DNA of 64,000 nucleotides from Pediococcus stilesii (GTDB lineage: Bacteria; Bacillota; Bacilli; Lactobacillales; Lactobacillaceae). A program made the translations under genes and the position numbers. The DNA is taken from positions 1-64,000 of the forward strand of contig NZ_JQBX01000005.1 of NCBI RefSeq assembly GCF_001437075.1, given 5' to 3'. Under the pieces are notes generated by a model. The model ran no database searches. It was not told the origin of the DNA and saw only the letters and a list, made by a program, of their open reading frames with translations. Shown here in pieces: positions 51,444-59,451 of the stretch; positions within the stretch are counted from its first letter, which is position 1, and every line of letters begins with the position of its first letter.

Positions 51444-51728
51444 TTATTCAACAACTGCAACTAAGTCCTTTTCATGGACAACTAAATATTTTTGATCTTC
51501 ATATGAAACTTCTGTACCCGCATATTTATCATAAATTACGGTATCGCCCACTTTAACGTTCATTGGCAATGTTTCACCGTTTTCTAAAACAGTACCGTTA
51601 CCGACAGCGATAATCTTTCCAGTTTGGGACTTTTCTTTAGCATTGCTTGCAAGCACAATGCCTCCGACAGTTTGTTCTTCTTCATCTTGAGCTTCTAATA
51701 TAACGCGATCTCCTAATGGTTTTAACAC
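51444..51728 (-). CDS. groES: 10 kDa co-chaperonin GroES
   Basis: The 94-aa lid of the GroEL chamber. The mobile loop (about residues 17-34, [19 protein letters not shown]) and the KPLGDRVI start are typical. The start is GTG at 51728, with GGAGGG about 6 bases upstream; longer readings would extend into the leader next to the CIRCE element. First gene of the groESL operon. Confidence 0.98.
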   Translation of the reverse strand: MLKPLGDRVILEAQDEEEQTVGGIVLASNAKEKSQTGKIIAVGNGTVLENGETLPMNVKVGDTVIYDKYAGTEVSYEDQKYLVVHEKDLVAVVE

Positions 51729-51769
51729 GTGAATCCCTCCAAATATAGATACTTTACTGTAAGATATGT

Positions 51770-51796
51770 TTAGCACTCTTCATCTCTAAGTGCTAA
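51770..51796 (-). promoter_or_regulatory. CIRCE element (HrcA operator) of groESL
   Basis: TTAGCACTC-N9-AAGTGCTAA, one base off the perfect inverted repeat TTAGCACTC-N9-GAGTGCTAA. It lies between the promoter and the GTG start, in the transcribed leader. Confidence 0.97.
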
Positions 51797-51807
51797 CTAC
51801 AAAGATA

Positions 51808-51835
51808 ACTATAACATGATTTTTTAAGATTGCAA
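51808..51835 (-). promoter_or_regulatory. groESL promoter
   Basis: Minus-strand TTGCAA (51830-51835), 16-base spacer and TATAGT (51808-51813), placing the start just before the CIRCE element. Confidence 0.7.
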
Positions 51836-51883
51836 GCATTTTTGACCTTTACTAACCAAACAAATTTATCAGTGTTTTAAATA

Positions 51884-51892
51884 TGCTATACT
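51884..51892 (+). promoter_or_regulatory. Extended -10 for the CPBP gene
   Basis: TGCTATACT, an extended -10 (TG at 51884-51885, TATACT at 51887-51892), 24 bases before the start codon. No clear -35 is present. Confidence 0.5.
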
Positions 51893-51915
51893 ATCAAGAA
51901 CAAAGGAGTGTCGAA

Positions 51916-52566
51916 ATGAAAATTGCTAAAAGTTCTATTTTAACTTTAATTACTTATTTCATTATTTTTTTACTTCCAAGTGTGCTAAACACGTTTATCA
52001 ACCTTGGTGCGTCCTTTATCTGGGTTGAAACAGTTGATTATCTTTTAGGTGCGGTGATCCTATCCTTTATTAGTTTTAAAACAAACGAAATTAATCGAAT
52101 TGAATCCAATCGTGGCTCACTATTTCGAGCATTGTTATGGGGAATCATTGGAACGGCGTTGGTAATTTTAATTCAATTTGCCATTAGTTATTTAACGCTT
52201 GTCCTAGGAAAAAATCCGACGTCTGCAAACACCGCCACTTTGGTCACCTTAGCCAAGACGAATCCGTTTTTTATTTTGGCGATTACGGTGGGAGCTCCAA
52301 TCATGGAAGAGCTTGTCTTTAGAAAGGTTCTTTTTGGTAATTTAAGTGCCCTACTTGGACTCACCTCCAACCTTGGTTTTACCATCATGGCCATTATCTC
52401 AAGTCTGGCCTTTGCTTTTATGCATAATGATGGTCATATCTTTTTATACGCCGCTATCGGGCTCTTATTCTGCTGGTTGTATAAAAAAACAGGACGTATC
52501 CAATCTTCAATGATTGCACACATCCTGATGAACGCCGTGGTTGTTTTACCATTATTTTTAAAGTAG
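51916..52566 (+). CDS. CPBP family intramembrane metalloprotease
   Basis: A 216-aa membrane protein with six or so hydrophobic segments. The CPBP (Abi) motifs are present: EELVFRKVLFG near residue 136 (Glu-Glu and Arg), AFMHN near 172 (His) and SMIAHILMNAVV near 198 (His, Asn). Members cleave membrane-bound substrates or modify bacteriocin self-immunity; the substrate here is unknown. The ATG at 51916 follows AAAGGAGTG. It is divergent from groESL and ends at a strong terminator. Confidence 0.9.
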   Translation: MKIAKSSILTLITYFIIFLLPSVLNTFINLGASFIWVETVDYLLGAVILSFISFKTNEINRIESNRGSLFRALLWGIIGTALVILIQFAISYLTLVLGKNPTSANTATLVTLAKTNPFFILAITVGAPIMEELVFRKVLFGNLSALLGLTSNLGFTIMAIISSLAFAFMHNDGHIFLYAAIGLLFCWLYKKTGRIQSSMIAHILMNAVVVLPLFLK

Positions 52567-52625
52567 AACAAATATAATTCTACCGTACCTTTTCAAGAAT
52601 TATCTTTTTTAAAAGTTTCCACAAT

Positions 52626-52671
52626 ATCTGTTGCTAGTAGATTGAGCTGATTACTAGCAACAGATTTTTTT
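52626..52671 (+). terminator. Intrinsic terminator after the CPBP gene
   Basis: Perfect 14-bp stem ATCTGTTGCTAGTA/TACTAGCAACAGAT, 12-nt loop, then TTTTTT. Confidence 0.95.
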
Positions 52672-52692
52672 ATTGGGCTGTACACTACTTAT

Positions 52693-53397
52693 TCAACCTC
52701 CCAGATAAGCCTTTTGAACTTCCACATTCGCGAGTAATTCTTTTCCGCTTCCAGTCATCTTAACTTCTCCTGAGGCTAACACGTAGGCTCGATCAGAAAT
52801 TGACAACGCCTTTTTTGCATTTTGCTCAATCAATAAAACTGTCGTGCCCTGTTGATTAATTTTTTGAATAATATCAAATATTTCGTTAATAAAAATCGGC
52901 GAGAGACCCATAGAAGGCTCATCTAACAAAATCAATTTAGGCTTTGCCATTAATGCTCGCGCCATTGCTAACATTTGTTGTTCTCCACCGGATAACGTCG
53001 CAGCATCTTGATTAATTCGATCTTTTAAAATCGGAAATCGTTCAAATATTTCATCAAGGTTTGCTTTAATTTTGGCTTTGTTTTTTATTAAGAAAGCTCC
53101 CATTTGCAAATTTTCTTTGACGGACATCCCAGGAAATATATGTCGCCCCTCAGGCACCTGTGAAATTCCTTCAGCGACAATTCTTGGTGCACCATGCCGT
53201 TTGATATTCGTCCCTAAATATGTAATCTCACCATTTTTAGGTCGTAATAGTCCTGATATCGTTTTGAGAATGGTTGTTTTGCCTGCACCATTTGATCCAA
53301 TCAAAGAGACAATCTCGCCCTCGTCTATCTCAAAACTAACTTTTTTGACGGCATTAATCACACCATAATTAACAGATAAATCGTTGACTGTTAGCAT
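52693..53397 (-). CDS. livF: Branched-chain amino acid ABC transporter ATP-binding protein LivF
   Basis: A 234-aa ABC ATPase. Walker A GSNGAGKTT near residue 36, signature LSGGEQQMLAMARAL near 136 and Walker B LILLDEPSMGLSP near 155 are LivF-type. It lies 2 bases after livG and is the last gene of the operon. Confidence 0.96.
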   Translation of the reverse strand: MLTVNDLSVNYGVINAVKKVSFEIDEGEIVSLIGSNGAGKTTILKTISGLLRPKNGEITYLGTNIKRHGAPRIVAEGISQVPEGRHIFPGMSVKENLQMGAFLIKNKAKIKANLDEIFERFPILKDRINQDAATLSGGEQQMLAMARALMAKPKLILLDEPSMGLSPIFINEIFDIIQKINQQGTTVLLIEQNAKKALSISDRAYVLASGEVKMTGSGKELLANVEVQKAYLGG

Positions 53398-53399
53398 CC

Positions 53400-54179
53400 C
53401 TACACCTCTTCACCTAAATATGCTTTAATTACTTGATCATTATCTTGAATCTCAGCCGGAGTTCCTTCAGCCAATAGGGAACCATGGTCCAAAACATAAA
53501 TTCTCTCTGCGACATTCATTACTAGCGACATGTCGTGTTCGATCAGTAAAATTGTAATTTGAAACATTTTTTGCACCTTAATAATTAGCCTCGTTAAGTC
53601 TGCGGTCTCTTCCGGATTCATCCCAGCAGCTGGTTCATCTAAAAATAATATTTGAGGATTTGTTGCAAGCGTCCGCACGATTTCTAATCGGCGCTGAATT
53701 CCATAAGGTAGATTTTTAGCCTTTGTTTCAGCTTGTTTCTCTAGGTTAAAAATCGTCAATAGTTTTAATGCCTCATCTTTCATCATCTGCTCTTTTTTGT
53801 AAAATGCTGGAGTACGGAAAATCGAGGAAAAGAAGTTTTCATTAAAACGATCGGTCATTGCCACCATGACGTTTTCAACCACCGTCATCTCTTTAAAAAG
53901 CCGAATATTTTGAAAAGTTCGTGCTAAACCCATTTGTGCAATTTGACTAGCCTTTTTTCCATTTAACGTGACGGCTCCATTCCTTCCGTCTAAAACGATT
54001 GAGCCTGAAGATGCTGATATTACGCCTGTTAATAAATTAAATAAAGTCGTTTTTCCTGCTCCGTTTGGGCCAATTAAAGCAACCAACTCATTTTGATTTA
54101 AATGCATCGAAACATTCGAAACGGCAGTCAATCCCCCAAATTTTTTCGCTAAGTTATCAATCTTAAGTAGTCCAGCCAT
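53400..54179 (-). CDS. livG: Branched-chain amino acid ABC transporter ATP-binding protein LivG
   Basis: A 259-aa ABC ATPase with Walker A GPNGAGKTTLFNLLTG near residue 37, LARTFQNIRLF, the LivG-type reduced signature NLPYGIQRRLEIVRTLA near 150 and Walker B ILFLDEPAAGMNPEE. Its ATG overlaps the livM stop by 1 base (TGATG), so translation is coupled. Confidence 0.96.
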   Translation of the reverse strand: MAGLLKIDNLAKKFGGLTAVSNVSMHLNQNELVALIGPNGAGKTTLFNLLTGVISASSGSIVLDGRNGAVTLNGKKASQIAQMGLARTFQNIRLFKEMTVVENVMVAMTDRFNENFFSSIFRTPAFYKKEQMMKDEALKLLTIFNLEKQAETKAKNLPYGIQRRLEIVRTLATNPQILFLDEPAAGMNPEETADLTRLIIKVQKMFQITILLIEHDMSLVMNVAERIYVLDHGSLLAEGTPAEIQDNDQVIKAYLGEEV

Positions 54180-55138
54180 CAGATTACTTCCTTCCTACTT
54201 TTAATTTTTTTAAAGATGCTCTTGATCGAAAGTTCTTTTGTTCCCAGCAGTCCCGATGGTTTAAAAACCATGATCAAAATTAAAGCAAGTGCGTAGATGA
54301 CCATTCGAAGTGCTCCAAAATTCTGTAGAATCGTATCAATTACACCCAGAGCAATTGCGGCAACAAAGGTTCCCGTTATACTGCCAATTCCACCAAGCAC
54401 GACGATGATTAAAACTGAAATAGATTCCATTATTCCAAATTCACTTGGTGCAATTGTTTGTAAATAGGACGCGTGCAACGAGCCGGCGATTGCTGCCGTT
54501 GCCGCACCAAAAACAAATGCCGCTAGCTTCCACTTAAAAACATTCACGCCAACTGATTCTGCAGCAATTTCATCTTCGCGAACGGCAATCACTGCGCGTC
54601 CGTCGCGACTGTGGATAAAATTGGTTAACACAATTGTTGTTATGCACACCATAATGTACACGGTTGGCCACGATGCAAACTGTGGAATATTAAAAATGCC
54701 CGCTGCGCCACCCGTAATTTTCATATTGTTAATCACAATTCGAATAATTTCAGCCGCGCCCATTGTTGCAATTGCCAGATAATCACCACGTAGGCGTAAC
54801 GTCGGAATCCCAACTATCAACGCAATCACGACGGATAAAATAATACCAACTATCAGTGAAAGGTAAAAACCGCTTCCCCCACTTACAGAGCTTGTAATAA
54901 TGGCTGTTGCATACGCTCCGACCGCCATAAAACCCGCATGTCCTAACGAAAATTGTCCCGCAAAGCCAATCACCAAATTTAGACCGGTTGCTAAAATAAT
55001 ATTGATCCCAATTGTCACTAGCATATTTTCAATAAATGTATTAACTATTCCGACCAGAATTAAAGTATTAATCATGTAAAAGCCAGCGGCCATAATAATT
55101 AACCATGTAATATTGTATTTAAAATTATCTCTCATCAT
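54179..55138 (-). CDS. livM: Branched-chain amino acid ABC transporter permease LivM
   Basis: A ~319-aa permease with about nine transmembrane segments. The LivM-typical GFAGQFSLGHAGFMAVGAY near residue 60 and the EAA-like AVREDEIAAESVGVN near 205 identify it. The binding site AGGTGG overlaps the livH stop; the ATG at 55138 (or the next at 55135) is the best start. Confidence 0.95.
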   Translation of the reverse strand: MMRDNFKYNITWLIIMAAGFYMINTLILVGIVNTFIENMLVTIGINIILATGLNLVIGFAGQFSLGHAGFMAVGAYATAIITSSVSGGSGFYLSLIVGIILSVVIALIVGIPTLRLRGDYLAIATMGAAEIIRIVINNMKITGGAAGIFNIPQFASWPTVYIMVCITTIVLTNFIHSRDGRAVIAVREDEIAAESVGVNVFKWKLAAFVFGAATAAIAGSLHASYLQTIAPSEFGIMESISVLIIVVLGGIGSITGTFVAAIALGVIDTILQNFGALRMVIYALALILIMVFKPSGLLGTKELSIKSIFKKIKSRKEVI

Positions 55139-55144
55139 CGCCAC

Positions 55145-56023
55145 CTACACTTTTTCTTTAACATTTTTACCGAAAATTCCGGCTGGCAGAATTAACAAAA
55201 TAGCAATTAGTACAACGTAGACGACCGCATCCTTGTATGCGGAAAGACCGATAGCTTGAAAGAAAGTTTCTAGAACCCCAATCAAGAATCCCCCCACTGC
55301 GGCCCCTGGAACTGATCCAATTCCACCAAGAACAGCAGCAATAAAAGCTTTAATTCCTGGTGTCATTCCCATCAATGGGTCAATTGAATTATAGTAAAGC
55401 CCAATCAGCACCCCAGCGGCACCAGCCAATGCAGATCCTAGTGCAAATGTAAAAGAAATTGTATGATTTATGTTAATTCCTACAAGTTCAGCCGCATCGG
55501 CATCGACCGAAACAGCACGCATCGCTTTGCCCATCTTGGTTTTTTTGATGATCACTTGCAGTAAAACCATCAGAACACACGAAGTAACCAGAATTAAAAT
55601 TTGAATATTGGAAATCAGTACACCACCAACGTCAAAGCTATGCTGTTTAATCACCTGTGGAAAACTTCGCGTATTTGATGAAAATGAGTATGACATTCCA
55701 TTTTCTAGTAAATATGAAACACCAATTGCCGTAATCAAGGCCGTAATCCTTGGTGAATGCCTTAGGGGTCGATAAGCAAAATATTCAATGGTAACTCCAC
55801 TAATTGCACCAATAACCATTGAACTCAGTAGTGCAGCGATAAAATTAAAGTGCCATTCATTAATGACATAAAAGCCCCAGAAAGCCCCTAACATATAGAT
55901 ATCACCATGGGCAAAATTAATTAACTTAATAATTCCGTAAACCATAGTATAACCTAACGCAAGCAACGCGTAGATGCTTCCAAGAGAAAGGCCATTGATA
56001 ATTTGTTGAAAAATTATTTGCAA
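55145..56023 (-). CDS. livH: Branched-chain amino acid ABC transporter permease LivH
   Basis: A 292-aa permease beginning with the LivH hallmark QQIINGLSLGSIYALLALGYTMVYG, which spans residues ~6-30. VSVDADAAELVGIN near 175 is the loop that contacts the ATPase. I start it at the TTG at 56023, because GGAGG lies 7 bases upstream and the family usually starts MQxxxQQxxNGL; an ATG at 56038 would overlap that site. It is followed by livM with no gap. Confidence 0.94.
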   Translation of the reverse strand: MQIIFQQIINGLSLGSIYALLALGYTMVYGIIKLINFAHGDIYMLGAFWGFYVINEWHFNFIAALLSSMVIGAISGVTIEYFAYRPLRHSPRITALITAIGVSYLLENGMSYSFSSNTRSFPQVIKQHSFDVGGVLISNIQILILVTSCVLMVLLQVIIKKTKMGKAMRAVSVDADAAELVGININHTISFTFALGSALAGAAGVLIGLYYNSIDPLMGMTPGIKAFIAAVLGGIGSVPGAAVGGFLIGVLETFFQAIGLSAYKDAVVYVVLIAILLILPAGIFGKNVKEKV

Positions 56024-56064
56024 AACATTTTCCTCCATCAAAATTAAGGTAGTGATATTTTCGC

Positions 56065-57261
56065 CTATTTAATTTCTGTTGTTTTAGAAACTTTTCCATT
56101 TGTAAGCTGTTCAACCACGATTGGTTTTTCGGGATCATGTTTGCTGTCAACCGTAATATTGCCCGCCACTCCTTTGACATCCTTCAATTTAGCAAGTCCT
56201 TCGGCAACTTTTTCAGAATCTGCCGAATTTTCCTTTTCGATGGCTGCTTTGATCATGTAAACAGAGTCGTATGCCAATGCTGAAAATGTAGGCGCTTCCG
56301 AACCGTATTTTGCTTTATATTCTTTCATAAATCCTTTTGCCGTTGCACTTGTGGACGCCGCCTTTGCGGAAAATGGTGTGGTGTAATAGATTTTACTTGC
56401 ATTGTTGTTGCCGGCAATCTTAGCAAGTTTTGGATCAGCCATTCCATCTGATCCAATAATTGGAACTTTAATTCCGGCTTCACGAGCTTGTTTAATGATC
56501 GTTCCAATTTCTGTGTAGTAACCAGGTACATAGATTGCATCAACTTTCTTGGACTTAAACGACGTTAGCACAGCATTAAAATCCTTATCGCCTTCGGAGA
56601 AGTACTGTGTATCAACAACTTTTCCACTAAATGACTTTTTAAATGCTTTTGCCAAACCAGTTCCATAATCGCTAGAATTATCAGCAAATATTGCAACCCG
56701 TTTAGCTTTCAAATTATTAGAAACAAATTTTGCCGCGGTGTTACCTTGAAAATTATTTTGAAAACATGCTCGGAAAACATATTTTTGCGTTTTTCCATTT
56801 TTCATCAGAGTATAACTAGGATCAGTCGCCGATGGACTGACACTTGGGACTCCAGCTTTTGTAATGTTTGGAATTTGTGCCGTTCCTGCATTGGTTGTTG
56901 CAGGTCCAACAATGGCAGAAACCTTGTCATTATTGGCAAGTTGCGCTGCTACAGATGCTGATGTATTATTCGAAGTTTTATTATCTTTGACGATCAATTT
57001 AATCTTTTTCTTCTTCCCATCCACGTTGATACCGCCTTGCCGATTAATTTCATCAACCGCAATCTGAATTCCTTGTTTTTGCTGTTGTCCATACCCACCG
57101 GCTGCGCCCGATAGCTCCATATTTTCGCCAATTTTGATTATGCTTCCAGTCGCTTGATTGCCTTTGCTCGTTGTCTTGGCTGTGCTACAAGCTGCAAAAA
57201 TTACAGTTGTAGCAGTAATTGATGCAATATACATAAATTTCTTAACAATATTCTTTTTCAT
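56065..57261 (-). CDS. livJ: Branched-chain amino acid ABC transporter substrate-binding lipoprotein LivJ
   Basis: A 398-aa Leu/Ile/Val-type binding protein with a lipoprotein signal peptide and lipobox FAAC (Cys25). The type I periplasmic fold is seen in GENMELSGAAGGYGQQQKQGIQIAVDEINRQGGI (in segments, residues 46-80) and in the SAIVGPATTNAGTAQIPNITKAGVPSVSPSATDP region (about 115-150). It may bind Leu, Ile, Val or another amino acid; the leader upstream favours Leu. It is the first structural gene of livJHMGF, about 80 bases after the leader terminator. Confidence 0.93.
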   Translation of the reverse strand: MKKNIVKKFMYIASITATTVIFAACSTAKTTSKGNQATGSIIKIGENMELSGAAGGYGQQQKQGIQIAVDEINRQGGINVDGKKKKIKLIVKDNKTSNNTSASVAAQLANNDKVSAIVGPATTNAGTAQIPNITKAGVPSVSPSATDPSYTLMKNGKTQKYVFRACFQNNFQGNTAAKFVSNNLKAKRVAIFADNSSDYGTGLAKAFKKSFSGKVVDTQYFSEGDKDFNAVLTSFKSKKVDAIYVPGYYTEIGTIIKQAREAGIKVPIIGSDGMADPKLAKIAGNNNASKIYYTTPFSAKAASTSATAKGFMKEYKAKYGSEAPTFSALAYDSVYMIKAAIEKENSADSEKVAEGLAKLKDVKGVAGNITVDSKHDPEKPIVVEQLTNGKVSKTTEIK

Positions 57262-57343
57262 GACTGATTCCTACTTTCCATTTCTAATAATTTTTAATAA
57301 ATTCAAATCAACCCACGCAATCCTCCCATTTTATGAAATAAAA

Positions 57344-57373
57344 AAGACCCCATTCTTCAACGAATGGGGTCTT
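57344..57373 (-). terminator. Leader terminator (attenuator) upstream of livJ
   Basis: Perfect 12-bp stem AAGACCCCATTC/GAATGGGGTCTT with a 6-nt loop and a T-run on the minus strand. It lies inside the liv leader, between the leader ORF and livJ, with no gene on the plus strand that needs it. Confidence 0.95.
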
Positions 57374-57446
57374 TGTCGTGCTATCAGCCCTCATCATTAA
57401 AGACGCAAATAAGGGCTCAACTTTTTGTTTGTAATTAGATAGCGGG
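57374..57446 (-). promoter_or_regulatory. Attenuator control region of the liv operon
   Basis: Between the leader stop and the terminator. AGCCCTTAT (57409-57417) pairs with ATGAGGGCT (57386-57394), 9 bp with one G-U. GTCTTTAATGATGAGG (57389-57404) is complementary over 16 positions (three G-U) to the leader codons at 57475-57490. GTCTTT (57399-57404) is also complementary to AAAGAC (57369-57374) at the terminator foot. These are mutually exclusive folds. Confidence 0.7.
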
Positions 57447-57554
57447 CTATCTTACAACCAATGTCGGGTCCTTGATCTTTAATAATAAGGCTAAATCTTG
57501 ATAATTGGAGATCGCCGCATAAGCGGAGTTGTTCATTTCATATAGTTTATTCAT
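57447..57554 (-). CDS. Leader peptide of the liv operon, 35 aa
   Basis: A 35-codon ORF starting at ATG 57554 behind a near-perfect AAGGAGGT ribosome binding site, 8 bases upstream. The second half reads DLALLLKIKDPTLVVR: four UUA Leu codons within five triplets (one Ala between), then Ile, Leu (UUG), Val, Val. It has no membrane segment or known domain, lies about 36 nt after the predicted transcription start and is followed by a terminator and livJ. This is the organisation of an amino-acid leader peptide whose translation controls readthrough. Confidence 0.8.
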   Translation of the reverse strand: MNKLYEMNNSAYAAISNYQDLALLLKIKDPTLVVR

Positions 57555-57596
57555 AGCGGGGACCTCCTTATCTTGATTCATTAATTTATGTTTCAA

Positions 57597-57625
57597 AGTA
57601 TATCTTTAGTTTAATCTAATGTCAA
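57597..57625 (-). promoter_or_regulatory. liv operon promoter
   Basis: Consensus TTGACA (57620-57625), 17-base spacer and TATACT (57597-57602) on the minus strand, about 36 bases before the leader ATG. Confidence 0.85.
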
Positions 57626-57661
57626 TCGTTTTTTAATTATTTTCTAATCAAATGATAATTA

Positions 57662-58141
57662 TTATTCCTCATCCTCATGACTCGCGGCTTTGGTGAATCT
57701 TTTTTTTAACTCATTTCCAATTCTTCTTTGAAGTCGATCAATTAGCTCAGCCATTAAGAAGCCGATTCCAATCGAACCCGCAATTTCGCCAACTTCCATC
57801 ATAAAGTGAATTGCCAAGTCATTATGTGATAGGGCAAAATTTCTGATCATTTGATAAGCCTGCCCACCAGGCACCAGTGGTACGATTCCTGGAATGTTAA
57901 AAATAATCATTGGCATTTTCATCCTACGTGCCGCAAACAGGCTGAGAAGTGCGATAACGGTCGTTGCTGTTAGTGCACTAAGAGCTAAACCAAGGTGAAC
58001 TTGAAGCATCACCCAGTAAATCGTCCAAGAAACACCACCAATGATTCCAGCCACAATCAACGCTCGATGAGGAATATTAATGATAATCCCAAAGCCAATT
58101 GTCGCAATTCCTGCCATAAAGAACTCCAATAATAATTGCAT
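57662..58141 (-). CDS. Threonine/serine exporter family protein, ThrE C-terminal half (DUF3815/YjjB type)
   Basis: A 159-aa membrane protein with four to five hydrophobic segments, the PGIVPLVPGGQAYQMIRNF motif near residue 85 being typical. It corresponds to the C-terminal half of ThrE and pairs with the larger half encoded 15 bases upstream. Together they probably export Thr/Ser or related metabolites (the Escherichia coli YjjPB pair exports succinate). Confidence 0.88.
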   Translation of the reverse strand: MQLLLEFFMAGIATIGFGIIINIPHRALIVAGIIGGVSWTIYWVMLQVHLGLALSALTATTVIALLSLFAARRMKMPMIIFNIPGIVPLVPGGQAYQMIRNFALSHNDLAIHFMMEVGEIAGSIGIGFLMAELIDRLQRRIGNELKKRFTKAASHEDEE

Positions 58142-58156
58142 TGCCTAATCCCCCGT

Positions 58157-58900
58157 TTAAAGAAAACGAAATACAAATGCAATCCCAAAGCCAATTGCAC
58201 ATGCTGATAGAAGTGCTTCTACACCACGTGCAGGACCGCTGACCAGGTGACCATTTAAAATATCCCTGACCGCGTTTGTCAATGGCACTCCGGGAACTAG
58301 AGGCATTACAGAACCGATGATAATATCATCAACCGAATGCCCCACTCCCCACCGAACAGCCAGAACCGCTACGATTCCAATGACGATTGAAGCCACAAAC
58401 TCGCTAATGTACTTAATATTTAGAATTCGATTAATAAAGTAAAAGATAATGAAGCCAAATGCACCGGTTAACGTGGTAATTCCTAAGTCAACCATATTTC
58501 CTGAAAAAGCAGTCATCAATGGTCCGCTTACCAGTGCCGCTCCCAACACTTGTAACCAGAATGGAAAGAACGGCGTCGCTTCGTCTAGCGTGCTAAGCTT
58601 TTGATAAAATTCTTCCAATGTAATTTCCTTTTCAGCATATCGCCTAGAGTAGGTATTAACTGCCGAAACTTTTTCTAAGTCAATTGCTCGCCGCTCAATT
58701 TCTTCAACTTGTGAATTTGTTGAATTCGGAATTGAAATAATAATTCCTGTAATCGTGGCAAAAATTTTAAGGGTGCTAATTCCGGAGTTTGTCGCTATTC
58801 TTTTCATGGTATCTTCTGCTCGCGACATCTCTGATCCATTTTCAATCATTATCCGACCGGCAAGCAAGCACGTGTTAATTACCTGACTTGTTTCAATCAT
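58157..58900 (-). CDS. Threonine/serine exporter family protein, ThrE N-terminal half (DUF1212/YjjP type)
   Basis: A 247-aa protein: an N-terminal soluble part (residues 1-115, with CLLAGRIMIENGSEMSRAEDTMKRI at 12-36, in segments) and about five transmembrane helices, including the GSVMPLVPGVPLTNAVRDIL motif near 195. It forms the exporter with the following gene. Both likely share one transcript. Confidence 0.88.
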   Translation of the reverse strand: MIETSQVINTCLLAGRIMIENGSEMSRAEDTMKRIATNSGISTLKIFATITGIIISIPNSTNSQVEEIERRAIDLEKVSAVNTYSRRYAEKEITLEEFYQKLSTLDEATPFFPFWLQVLGAALVSGPLMTAFSGNMVDLGITTLTGAFGFIIFYFINRILNIKYISEFVASIVIGIVAVLAVRWGVGHSVDDIIIGSVMPLVPGVPLTNAVRDILNGHLVSGPARGVEALLSACAIGFGIAFVFRFL

Positions 58901-58982
58901 AATCCAACGCCTCCACTTCGATTAACTTATTATACACAAAAATAAATGCTCTTTTTCAACTTTTATCATTTTACGCAAAAAA

Positions 58983-59010
58983 AAGGTAGGTCGCCGAAGC
59001 TTCCTACCTT
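58983..59010 (-). terminator. Intrinsic terminator after cspA
   Basis: AAGGTAGG/CCTACCTT stem with inner GC-TTCG-GC and a T8 run on the minus strand. Confidence 0.9.
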
Positions 59011-59031
59011 CATAACTATTTAAAATTTAAA

Positions 59032-59232
59032 TTAGTTTTTGTTTACGTTAACTGCTTGTGGTCCACGGTCGCTTTCTTCAACGTCGAAAGAAACTGATTG
59101 GCCTTCTTCAAGAGTCTTGAATCCGTCGCCTTGGATAGCTGAGAAGTGAACGAATACGTCACTACCATCTTCGCGAGTGATAAAACCAAAACCCTTGTCA
59201 GCGTTAAACCATTTAACTGTACCTTGTTCCAT
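59032..59232 (-). CDS. cspA: Cold-shock protein
   Basis: A 66-aa single cold-shock domain that binds single-stranded RNA/DNA and acts as an RNA chaperone. RNP1 (KGFGFI, near residue 15) and RNP2 (VFVHF, near 26) are intact. The ATG at 59232 follows AGGAGG at 9 bases. It has a promoter with an extended -10 and a ~115-nt 5' UTR, as expected for cold-regulated csp genes. The numbering of csp paralogues cannot be decided here. Confidence 0.96.
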   Translation of the reverse strand: MEQGTVKWFNADKGFGFITREDGSDVFVHFSAIQGDGFKTLEEGQSVSFDVEESDRGPQAVNVNKN

Positions 59233-59324
59233 TATGAACATCCTCCTGTAAACCATAAATATGGCTTTGTTTAATTTGTAGCTCGAGCCGGTAGTAATGG
59301 GGATAGTTCAAATAAAACAATCTG

Positions 59325-59364
59325 ACCAAAAGCACCCAACCAAAAGCACAGCTTTATTATAGCA
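59325..59364 (-). promoter_or_regulatory. cspA promoter and repeated element in the 5' UTR
   Basis: Minus-strand extended -10 TGCTATAAT (TATAAT at 59356-59361). Just downstream GTGCTTTTGGT occurs twice, 14 bases apart (59339-59349 and 59325-59335), at the start of the leader. Confidence 0.5.
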
Positions 59365-59411
59365 TGCTCAAATTAAAAAAGATACCTTCAAGACCATTTT
59401 ATAGTAGCGGG

Positions 59412-59437
59412 TTTTTATTAAATCGTTTTAATAAAAA
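59412..59437 (-). other. AT-only hairpin after the cation efflux gene
   Basis: Perfect 11-bp stem TTTTTATTAAA/TTTAATAAAAA with a 4-nt loop. It is not followed by a T-run on the minus strand, so it is only a possible terminator. Confidence 0.4.
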
Positions 59438-59451
59438 ATCCATCATCAAAA

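Noticed and set aside
57637-57660. CodY box upstream of the liv promoter
   Set aside because: The best alignment to AATTTTCWGAAAATT has about six mismatches in very AT-rich DNA.
57262-57661. T-box riboswitch upstream of livJ
   Set aside because: No AGGGTGG-type T-box sequence or specifier stem is present; the leader ORF and terminator explain the region better.
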